A DNA stretch of 10,542 nt. Origin: Frondihabitans sp. (GTDB taxonomy: Bacteria; Actinomycetota; Actinomycetes; Actinomycetales; Microbacteriaceae). The DNA lies in contig JAODMX010000245.1 in NCBI GenBank assembly GCA_025464735.1, positions 1 to 10,542 of the forward strand, given 5' to 3'. The position numbers and the translations under genes are program-made. The notes beneath the pieces are model-generated. The model saw only the letters and a program-made list of their open reading frames with translations. It made no database searches and was not told where the DNA came from. This document shows positions 1 through 5,585 of this stretch, piece after piece (the stretch's first letter is position 1; each line of letters opens with the position of its first letter).

Positions 1-896
1 TCTTCGGGCACCCCACCCTCACTCGTCAGGTTCCCGCGCTGCTCAGCCGCGACGGTGTCGACGTCGTGGTCGTCCGGGGTGCTGTTCCCGAGGCGTACGA
101 CCCTGCGCGCCGGGCCACCGTCGTCGACGCCGTCACAGTGGTACCGTCCGATCGGTCGGCTGACGCGGCGCACCGGGCCTGGGTCGGCAGCTGGGTACAC
201 ACGGGGCGGGCGCTGGTTATCGACGAGGAGGTCGCTCCCGATGTGTTGGCCGCCACCTCTGACGACAAGGCCACGCGGGCGGACTTCCTGCGGGGAGAGG
301 TTGAGGCCATCCGTCGTCCGGTGACCCGCCGGATCCTTGTCGAGGCCCTCTGGCGGGTCACCTGGCCGCACGATCGGCTCGTTCTGGGCGCCTCGCGCCT
401 GATTCGTGAGGCGGATGTCTTCGTTCCGGGGAAGAAGATCGCAGTTCACGCCAATCGGGGGCTCGCCGGAATCGACGGCACCATCGCCACCGCGACGGGT
501 ATCGGACTCGCGAGCCAGGGCGGTGGCACAGCCGGCCCGGCGGGCCTGTCGTGGGCTGACGGTGCTCGGGGAATCACCCGCCTCCTGGTCGGTGACCTGA
601 CGCTGTTGCACGACGCCGGATCCCTTCTCTTCGGAGTTGGCGAGGCCAAACCGCGCCTCCAGGTGATCGTCGGCAACGATCAGGGCGGCACCATCTTCGA
701 CTCCCTCGAGGTCGCCCAGGTGGCGCCGGTCGACGCGATGACACGGGTGCAACTGACGCCGCAGGAGGTCTCGCTCGAAGAGCTGGCCGGAGCCTACGGC
801 TGGGAGTACCGGAGAGCCGCGACCCGCGGCGAGCTTGATCAAGCCCTCGTGGGAACAACGGGGCCGGTTGTCATCGAGGTCCCACTCGGCCGATGA
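1..896 (+). CDS. menD: MenD, C-terminal half (5' truncated by window edge)
   Basis: 2-succinyl-5-enolpyruvyl-6-hydroxy-3-cyclohexene-1-carboxylate synthase. It is a thiamine-diphosphate (TPP) enzyme that joins isochorismate with the succinyl semialdehyde unit from 2-oxoglutarate, the first committed step of menaquinone synthesis, in the cytoplasm. The frame is open from base 3, giving 297 residues; MenD proteins are usually about 550-590 residues, so roughly half is present. Visible marks are RGLAGIDGTI (bases 456-485), the conserved MenD segment before the TPP pyrophosphate site, then VGDLTLLHDAG from about 588, which carries the GD of the TPP/metal motif, and GNDQGGTIF near 672-698, which closes that motif in the actinobacterial style. 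The stop is TGA at 894-896. The frame has an internal GTG at 66, but homology clearly continues upstream of it, so it is not the start. The next gene begins 26 bp downstream. Confidence 0.95.
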   Translation, partial: FGHPTLTRQVPALLSRDGVDVVVVRGAVPEAYDPARRATVVDAVTVVPSDRSADAAHRAWVGSWVHTGRALVIDEEVAPDVLAATSDDKATRADFLRGEVEAIRRPVTRRILVEALWRVTWPHDRLVLGASRLIREADVFVPGKKIAVHANRGLAGIDGTIATATGIGLASQGGGTAGPAGLSWADGARGITRLLVGDLTLLHDAGSLLFGVGEAKPRLQVIVGNDQGGTIFDSLEVAQVAPVDAMTRVQLTPQEVSLEELAGAYGWEYRRAATRGELDQALVGTTGPVVIEVPLGR

Positions 897-910
897 CGGC
901 GCTCCCGCAG

Positions 911-916
911 TAGTGT
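911..916 (+). promoter_or_regulatory. -10 box (TAGTGT) for leaderless ppk2 transcript
   Basis: TAGTGT fits the actinobacterial TANNNT -10 pattern. It ends exactly 6 nt before the ATG at 923, so a start at the usual +1 spacing would fall on the A of the ATG. No Shine-Dalgarno sequence is visible between menD and ppk2, which fits a leaderless mRNA. No good -35 is visible. This is inference from spacing. Confidence 0.5.
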
Positions 917-922
917 CGGGCG

Positions 923-1774
923 ATGGCCAAGACCTGGAAGACCGAGCCCACCGAATCACTGCGAGCGGCGAAGGGATTCCGGCTCGCCGACGTCGACAGC
1001 TCGTCGACGCCCGGTTTCAACGGCGATAAGAAGTACGGTGTCCAGGCTCTCGAGTCGGGCGCCGAACAGCTGTCCGACCTCCAGGAGAAGCTGTTCGCCG
1101 ACAGCAAGGGTGCGGGCTCACCCAAGAGCGTCCTGCTGGTGCTGCAAGCGATGGACACCGCCGGGAAGGGCGGCATCGTGCGGCACGTCGTCGGCGCCGT
1201 CGACCCTCAGGGCATTGCCCACACGGCGTTCAAGGCGCCGACGAAGGAAGAGCTCGAGCACGACTTCCTCTGGCGGGTGCGAAAGCAGGTACCGAAAGCG
1301 GGCATGATCGGCGTCTTCGACCGATCGCACTACGAGGACGTGCTCATCGGGCGCGTGCGGGAGCTGGCCACGCCGGACGAGATCGAGGAGCGGTATGGCG
1401 ACATCGTCGCTTTCGAGGAGGAGCTCGTCGCGTCAGGTACGACGATCGTGAAGGTCATGCTGCACATCTCGTCCGAGGAGCAGAAGGCGCGTCTGGCCGA
1501 GCGCCTCGACCGACCTGACAAGTTCTGGAAGTACAACCCCGGTGACATCGACGAGCGCCAGCTCTGGCCCGACTACCAGAACGCCTACCAAATCGCCATC
1601 GAACGCACCTCGACCGACGCGGCGCCGTGGTTCGTGGTGCCCGCCGACCGCAAGTGGTTTGCCCGGGTGGCCGTGCAGCGGCTCCTGATCTCGGCCCTTC
1701 GCGGCCTCGACCTCGAGTGGCCGCCCGCCGATTTCGACGTCGAGGTCGAAAAGGCCCGGCTCGCCGCGTCGTAG
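923..1774 (+). CDS. Polyphosphate kinase 2 (PPK2) family polyphosphate:nucleotide phosphotransferase
   Basis: A 283-residue cytoplasmic enzyme of the PPK2 family, which moves phosphate between inorganic polyphosphate and nucleoside mono- or diphosphates. The P-loop/Walker A is QAMDTAGKGG (residues 75-84). The Walker B region is GVFDRSHYEDVL (130-141), with the family's conserved D-R-S-H-Y-E. The lid region RLDRPDKFWKYNPGDIDER spans 194-212, and PWFVVPADRKWFAR (235-248) is the usual C-terminal PPK2 signature. The length is normal for a single-domain PPK2. Sub-class and preferred nucleotide (AMP, ADP or GDP) cannot be decided by eye. The ATG at 923 is chosen because family-like sequence begins just after it and a TANNNT box sits 6 nt upstream. 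It follows menD by 26 bp on the same strand, so read-through from menD is possible. Its 3' side is the repeat-rich gap. Confidence 0.94.
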   Translation: MAKTWKTEPTESLRAAKGFRLADVDSSSTPGFNGDKKYGVQALESGAEQLSDLQEKLFADSKGAGSPKSVLLVLQAMDTAGKGGIVRHVVGAVDPQGIAHTAFKAPTKEELEHDFLWRVRKQVPKAGMIGVFDRSHYEDVLIGRVRELATPDEIEERYGDIVAFEEELVASGTTIVKVMLHISSEEQKARLAERLDRPDKFWKYNPGDIDERQLWPDYQNAYQIAIERTSTDAAPWFVVPADRKWFARVAVQRLLISALRGLDLEWPPADFDVEVEKARLAAS

Positions 1775-1951
1775 TCGGTGCCGCGGCGCCGGCGTGGGGC
1801 CCGTCACTGTTGTCGGCATTTCAGGAGTTCTGTGCGTGACCGGCCGACGGTGCGCGGACGGCGTAGCTGGCTCGCGCAAATCCCCTGAGTTGCGCACGCC
1901 TGTTGCTGCGGCCCGCGCCGCGGCCTTCCTTGGGGACGACCTGAGTCGCCC

Positions 1952-1969
1952 GACACCCCTGACACCCCT
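1952..1969. repeat. Tandem 9-bp direct repeat
   Basis: GACACCCCT occurs twice head to tail (1952-1960 and 1961-1969) inside the repeat-rich gap, directly after the CCTGAGT element at 1940-1946. It is most simply a slippage duplication; nothing suggests a function. Confidence 0.6.
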
Positions 1970-2127
1970 GCCGCGGTGCCCGGACTGGAGGTGCAGCCCG
2001 CGCGCGAAAGCCCACCGCTGACGACTCAGGAAATGTGCACACGCAGGCACAGGGTCAGCGGAGTCTGGCTGGCTGCAGGACAGATCTCCTGAGTTCATCC
2101 GCCGAACTCGCGCGTGCGGCACCTGAG

Positions 2128-2166
2128 CCCGGGTGCACCGCGCCGCTCCGGGTGCGGTGCACCGCG
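2128..2166. repeat. Duplicated GGTGCACCGCG with embedded palindrome
   Basis: GGTGCACCGCG occurs at 2132-2142 and again at 2156-2166, 24 bp apart. The shorter CCGGGTGC occurs at 2129-2136 and 2148-2155. The second copy sits in a perfect 12-bp palindrome, GCGGTGCACCGC, at 2154-2165. The block overlaps the right flank of the CCTGAG element at 2122, which also forms a GCACC-N8-GGTGC inverted repeat (2119-2136). It is part of the structured gap between ppk2 and menF. Confidence 0.6.
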
Positions 2167-2300
2167 GTTGCCGAATCAGGTAAGTTGCGCAGACCTCGGC
2201 GGCCGGCGGCGCGTGCCCGCGGCCACCCACGGCAAAACCCCTGAGTTGCCAACACAAGACCGGCCGCGAGACGTCATCCGGTCAGCCGGGCCCGGCGCAA

Positions 2301-3566
2301 TCAGGCCAGGGCGTCCGTGATCGGCCGGAACTTCATGGTCGTCTCCGCGACCTCGTGCGCCGGGTCGGACTCCTTGACGATGCCGGCCCCCGCGAAGGCA
2401 CGCACCATGCCGTCGTCAGAGACCTGCGCGCAGCGGAGCGCGATCGCCCACTCCCCATCGCCGTCGGCCCCGAGCCAGCCCACGGGGCCTGCGTAGCGCC
2501 CCCGGTCGAAGGGCTCGAGGCGCCTGATCTGGGCGAGCGCGTCCCCTGTCGGGGTCCCGGCCACTGCGGCCGTGGGGTGCAGGGAGTTAATCAGGTCGAG
2601 GGAGGATGCCCCGTCGCTCAGGCGACCGCTCACGTCGGTGGCGAGGTGCCAGACGTTCGGAAGCTTGAGGGTGAACGGCGTCTCCGCCGTCATGATGTCG
2701 CTCGCGTGGTCCTCGAGCGCGAGGAGGAGGCTGCGGAGGGCGAAAGCGTGCTCGTCGAGATCTTTCTGTGAGGTTGCAAGGGTGAGAGCGGCGGCAGCGT
2801 CACTGGCCGCGTCGGTGCCCCGCGCCGCGCTGCCCGCGAGAACTCGGGCGCTGAGCTCACCGTGGTCGCTGCGAATCAGCGTTTCGGGGCTCGAGCCGAT
2901 CAGTCCATCGACGGCGAACGTGTAGGTGTCGGGATACCCCATGGCGAGATCGGCAGCCAGCACCCGAAGGTCGGCGCCGTCGGGCAGCCGGCCCTCGAGG
3001 GGGCGGGCGAGGACGACCTTGCTCACGTCACCACGATCGATGGTCTCGAGGGCGTCGACCACGGCCGCGGTGTACTCGGCAGGCCCGAACACGGAAGGAC
3101 CGACGGTGGCCGGTGAAAAATCGACGTGGAACGACGAGCCGAGGGGGGTCGGCTCCGCCTCTTCCGTCGCGAGCTCGTGAACACTCCCGATCCGCGTGAT
3201 CCAGTGCACCCCGCCGCGGCGGCCCAGCACGAGCCGCGGCACGACGAGCACGCTCGTGGCGGCCGACTCGTCGGCGAACGCGAAGGATCCGAAAGCGACC
3301 AGCCCGGATCCGGCGCGCCCCACTTCGTCGTCGACCTCGGCCTTCGCCGCGATTCGGCGCCAGGCGTCGGCCGCGTCGCTCATGCGGGTGGCTCCGCTGA
3401 ACTCGAGTCGTAGAGCGGTGCCGACGCCGGCAATGCCGTCGCCGCGGCGCACAAACAAGAGTGGTCGACGCGAATCGACCAGCGTGAGGAAGGGAGCGAT
3501 GTCGTCGACGCGTGTCGTTTTGACGACGAGTGGCGTGGTGGCGACATCGAGTGTCGGGTTGTTCAC
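2301..3566 (-). CDS. menF: Isochorismate synthase (MenF/EntC family)
   Basis: A 421-residue chorismate-binding enzyme that converts chorismate to isochorismate, the branch point into menaquinone synthesis. The catalytic domain fills the C-terminal two thirds. VSKVVLARPL (181-190) contains the lysine (K183) expected to activate water. SSPETL (225-230) and LAGSAARG (243-250) form the active-site core. LDEHAFALRSLL is at 270-281, NSLHPTAAVAGTP at 327-339, RYAGPVGW at 357-364, and AGAGIVKESDPAHEVAE at 392-408 with the Mg-binding glutamate. The absence of a fused lyase or amidotransferase domain favours isochorismate synthase over salicylate or anthranilate synthase, and the nearby menD and menG support the menaquinone role. 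The frame stays open up to 3698, but the GTG at 3566 is the likely start: homology begins just after it, TACGAT lies 6 nt upstream, and a longer form would overlap the menG promoter. It is transcribed toward ppk2, divergent from menG. Confidence 0.93.
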   Translation of the reverse strand: MNNPTLDVATTPLVVKTTRVDDIAPFLTLVDSRRPLLFVRRGDGIAGVGTALRLEFSGATRMSDAADAWRRIAAKAEVDDEVGRAGSGLVAFGSFAFADESAATSVLVVPRLVLGRRGGVHWITRIGSVHELATEEAEPTPLGSSFHVDFSPATVGPSVFGPAEYTAAVVDALETIDRGDVSKVVLARPLEGRLPDGADLRVLAADLAMGYPDTYTFAVDGLIGSSPETLIRSDHGELSARVLAGSAARGTDAASDAAAALTLATSQKDLDEHAFALRSLLLALEDHASDIMTAETPFTLKLPNVWHLATDVSGRLSDGASSLDLINSLHPTAAVAGTPTGDALAQIRRLEPFDRGRYAGPVGWLGADGDGEWAIALRCAQVSDDGMVRAFAGAGIVKESDPAHEVAETTMKFRPITDALA

Positions 3567-3572
3567 CGATTC

Positions 3573-3578
3573 ATCGTA
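3573..3578 (-). promoter_or_regulatory. -10 box (TACGAT) for leaderless menF transcript
   Basis: Read on the - strand, TACGAT is followed by the 6 nt GAATCG and then the GTG start at 3566. The expected transcription start therefore falls on the G of the start codon. No Shine-Dalgarno sequence is present. This supports the 3566 start over the upstream in-frame codons. No recognisable -35 was found. Confidence 0.5.
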
Positions 3579-3686
3579 GCCACGCTGGTCGTGCGTTCTC
3601 TCGGGTGTTGGGACCGCTTCACCTGAATGTTCGTCGAGTATCAGCCGAGCGTCGCGGACGCACGGGACTGGTGCAGCCGCTCCCGG

Positions 3687-3692
3687 TAAGAT
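3687..3692 (+). promoter_or_regulatory. -10 box (TAAGAT) for menG
   Basis: TAAGAT ends 8 nt before the GTG at 3701, predicting a leader of about 0-2 nt. No ribosome binding site precedes the start. Together with the - strand box at 3573-3578 it makes the 134-bp gap 3567-3700 a divergent promoter region for the two menaquinone genes. No shared operator or other clear symmetry was seen between the two boxes. Confidence 0.5.
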
Positions 3693-3700
3693 CGTCAATC

Positions 3701-4432
3701 GTGACCAAGGCCGATATGAACAAGCAGCCGAGCGAGGTTGCCTCCATGTTCGATGGGGTCGCCGCGCACTACGACGTGACCAATGACATCCTCTCGGCCG
3801 GCAATGCTGTCCTGTGGCGTATCGCCACCGTGAAGGCCATCGCGGCGGAGGCCGGCGAGCGTGTTCTCGACATCGCTGCCGGCACCGGCACGAGCTCGGC
3901 AGCCATCGCCAAGAGTGGCGCGGAGGTCATCGCCCTCGACTTCTCGGCGGGCATGGTCGAGGTCGGCCGGAAGCGTCAGCCACAGATCGAGTTCATCGTC
4001 GGTGACGCCGAGAAGCTCCCGTTCGGCGACGCCGAGTTCGATGTCGTGACCATCTCGTTCGGTCTGCGCAACGTCAACCGGCCGAAGACGGCGCTCGCCG
4101 AGATGTATCGCGTGCTGAAGCCCGGCGGTCGCCTGGTCATCTGTGAGTTCTCGACGCCGCCGCGTGGGGCCCTGCGCCTCGGTTACCAGGCGTACCTCCG
4201 ATACGCCCTGCCGGGAATCGCCAAGGTCACGTCGAGCAATTCGCCCGCCTACCGATACCTGGCCGAGTCGATCGAGAAGTGGCCGGAGCAGCAGGTGCTG
4301 AGCCAGTGGATCCGGGGCGCGGGCTTCACCCGCGTCGCCTACCGCAACCTCACCGCCGGTATCGTCGCACTGCATCGCGGGCGCAAACCCCTGACGACCT
4401 CCCGCCGTCCTTCGTCAGCCGTCGGTGTCTGA
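3701..4432 (+). CDS. menG: Demethylmenaquinone C-methyltransferase (MenG/UbiE)
   Basis: A 243-residue SAM-dependent methyltransferase that adds the ring methyl group to demethylmenaquinone, the last step of menaquinone synthesis. The N-terminal MFDGVAAHYDVTNDILS (16-32) is the UbiE/MenG family signature. SAM motif I is VLDIAAGTGT (55-64), with the acidic D80 at the end of the next strand. GDAEKLPFGDAEFDVV lies at 101-116, FGLRNV at 120-125, and SSNSPAYRYLAESIEKWP at 178-195, the second family signature region. The start is the GTG at 3701, giving the usual N-terminus (TKADMNKQPSEVA), although the frame is open from further upstream. The C-terminal 15 residues (KPLTTSRR and beyond) are poorly conserved tail. 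It is divergent from menF and followed 30 bp later by the prenyl synthase, whose product supplies the tail of its substrate. Confidence 0.95.
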   Translation: MTKADMNKQPSEVASMFDGVAAHYDVTNDILSAGNAVLWRIATVKAIAAEAGERVLDIAAGTGTSSAAIAKSGAEVIALDFSAGMVEVGRKRQPQIEFIVGDAEKLPFGDAEFDVVTISFGLRNVNRPKTALAEMYRVLKPGGRLVICEFSTPPRGALRLGYQAYLRYALPGIAKVTSSNSPAYRYLAESIEKWPEQQVLSQWIRGAGFTRVAYRNLTAGIVALHRGRKPLTTSRRPSSAVGV

Positions 4433-4457
4433 CGCGGCCTGAATCCCGACCTAAGGT
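4429..4457 (+). promoter_or_regulatory. Promoter of the prenyl synthase gene, overlapping the menG stop
   Basis: CTGACG (4429-4434, 4 of 6 matches to TTGACA) and TAAGGT (4452-4457) are separated by exactly 17 bp. The -35 hexamer overlaps the TGA stop of menG (4430-4432). TAAGGT ends 5 nt before the GTG at 4463 and no ribosome binding site is present, so the transcript is predicted to be leaderless. The gene thus appears to have its own promoter in addition to any read-through from menG. Confidence 0.55.
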
Positions 4458-4462
4458 ATCCC

Positions 4463-5542
4463 GTGACCCCCAGCGCACCTCCGGCCCGCCGCGGAAGCTC
4501 CCTGACTTCGTCCCTGGGGCTTGCCGAGAAGTTGTTCTCCTCCGCCACCGAGCGCCGATTCCTGGCCGCTATCGATGCCGGCCTCGATCGTATCGAGCAG
4601 GGCCTTCTCGCCGAGATGGCCTTCGGCGACGACCTGGCTGACGTCACCAGTCGTTACCTCTTCTCGGCGGGTGGCAAGCGCATCCGGCCGGCTCTCGCTG
4701 TGCTCGTCTCGCAGCTCGGCGATGGAGCGACCGACGCCGTCGTTGCCGCCGCGCAGGCCGTCGAGATCACGCACCTCGCGTCGCTCTATCACGACGACGT
4801 CATGGACGAAGCGACGATGCGTCGCGGGGTTCCCAGCGCGCAGGCGAAATGGGGCAACAACGTTGCCATCCTCACGGGCGACCTCCTCTTCGCTCGCGCC
4901 TCGACGATCGTCGCCGACCTGGGTGAAGCAGCCATAAGGCTTCAGGCTCAGACGTTCGAGCGGCTGTGCCTCGGCCAGTTGCACGAGACGATCGGCCCGC
5001 GCGAGGGCGACGACCCGATCGACCACTACCTCGACGTTCTGGCCGACAAGACCGGCTCGCTCATTTCGATGGCCGCCAAAATCGGCGTTATGTTCTCCGG
5101 GGCGTCGCACGAATATCTTGGCCCGGTGGCCTCGTTCGGCGAGAAGGTCGGTGTTGCGTTCCAGATCGCGGACGACGTCATCGACCTCTCGCCCCAGCCC
5201 GAGGAGACCGGCAAGCGCGCCGGCACCGATCTCCTTGCCGGGGTCGCGACACTCCCGCTCCTGTATCTGCGCCGGGAAGCCCAGACCGATGTCGATTCAG
5301 CGGCACTCCTTGCCGAGATCGAGGCCAACGTCCGTGCCGCGGTCGCCGGCGGCGAGGTGAGCGAGGCTGACCTGGCCGACACCGTTGCGCAGCTCCGCGA
5401 ACACGACGTCACCGCCCGGACGCACGCCGAGGCCAGGCGCTGGGCGCAGGCGGCAGTTGACGCCCTCGCCCCGCTTCCGTCCGGTCCCGTGAAGAAGGCC
5501 CTGACCCGGTTCGCCGATCGTGTTGTCGAGCGGTCCGCCTGA
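4463..5542 (+). CDS. Long-chain trans-polyprenyl diphosphate synthase
   Basis: A 359-residue trans-prenyltransferase that condenses isopentenyl diphosphate units onto an allylic primer. GKRIRP (71-76) binds the diphosphate. The first aspartate-rich motif is DDVMD (111-115), inside SLYHDDVMDEATMRRG. The second is DDVID (237-241), inside FQIADDVIDL, and KRAGTDLLAG (251-260) follows it as usual. The residues 5 and 4 positions before the first motif are Ala106 and Ser107. Small residues there are associated with long products in this family, fitting a menaquinone side chain rather than a C15 or C20 product. The adjacent menG supports this role. The exact chain length cannot be read from the sequence. 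Family names used include ispB, hepT and idsA-like; I give no symbol. The GTG start at 4463 is set by the promoter spacing. A poorly conserved stretch of about 20 residues precedes the fold. Confidence 0.93.
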   Translation: MTPSAPPARRGSSLTSSLGLAEKLFSSATERRFLAAIDAGLDRIEQGLLAEMAFGDDLADVTSRYLFSAGGKRIRPALAVLVSQLGDGATDAVVAAAQAVEITHLASLYHDDVMDEATMRRGVPSAQAKWGNNVAILTGDLLFARASTIVADLGEAAIRLQAQTFERLCLGQLHETIGPREGDDPIDHYLDVLADKTGSLISMAAKIGVMFSGASHEYLGPVASFGEKVGVAFQIADDVIDLSPQPEETGKRAGTDLLAGVATLPLLYLRREAQTDVDSAALLAEIEANVRAAVAGGEVSEADLADTVAQLREHDVTARTHAEARRWAQAAVDALAPLPSGPVKKALTRFADRVVERSA

Positions 5543-5567
5543 GCTTTTGCCCGACAGCCCCACCCAC

Positions 5568-5574
5568 AGGAGAG
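5568..5574 (+). promoter_or_regulatory. Ribosome binding site deciding the fprA start
   Basis: AGGAGAG lies 11 nt before the GTG at 5586. It also overlaps another in-frame GTG at 5574, which therefore cannot be served by it. The 5586 start leaves the protein beginning TKLRLAIVGAGPAG, right at the FAD fold. The spacing is slightly long. Unlike the genes around it, this gene has a conventional leader, consistent with cotranscription with the prenyl synthase 43 bp upstream. Confidence 0.6.
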
Positions 5575-5585
5575 TGAACCACCCC

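Larger units (their letters stand above)
1775..2300. repeat. Non-coding gap with eight degenerate CCTGAGTT-centred elements
   Basis: This 526-bp stretch lies between the convergent ppk2 and menF genes; I see no credible gene in it. Eight copies of a roughly 25-bp element share the core CCTGA(G)T. Cores on the + strand are at 1884-1888, 1940-1944, 2088-2092, 2122-2126 and 2240-2244. Cores on the - strand (read as TCAGG on +) are at 1821-1825, 2026-2030 and 2176-2180. The better copies read roughly GCRCANATCYCCTGAGTT followed by GC-rich bases. Core-to-core spacing is 63, 56, 86, 62, 34, 54 and 64 bp. Two copies are true inverted repeats: GCGCAA-N10-TTGCGC at 1874-1895 and GGCAA-N10-TTGCC at 2231-2250. 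The core was not seen in this dense form elsewhere in the window. The function is unknown; the copies could be protein-binding sites, RNA hairpins at a convergent gene end, or a dispersed repeat family. Confidence 0.7.

Noticed and set aside
1433..2257. Long open frame on the - strand (274 codons) across the end of ppk2 and the repeat gap
   Set aside because: Half of it is antisense to the well-supported PPK2 gene, its composition is the Arg/Pro/Ala-rich pattern of G+C-driven shadow frames, and no known motif appears.
2285..2296. GCCGGGCCCGGC palindrome just after the menF stop as an intrinsic terminator
   Set aside because: Only about 4 bp can pair once a loop is allowed, and no U-tract follows on the - strand.
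1775..2300. CRISPR array in the repeat gap
   Set aside because: Copies are degenerate, occur in both orientations and have irregular spacing; there are no cas genes.
3567..3698. N-terminal extension of MenF from an upstream start at 3698
   Set aside because: The added 44 residues look non-homologous and would overlap the menG promoter; the GTG at 3566 is placed correctly after TACGAT.
3530..3700. N-terminal extension of MenG from an upstream start at 3530
   Set aside because: The extra 57 residues do not resemble the family, they overlap the menF start and promoter, and the GTG at 3701 with TAAGAT just upstream gives the normal MenG N-terminus.
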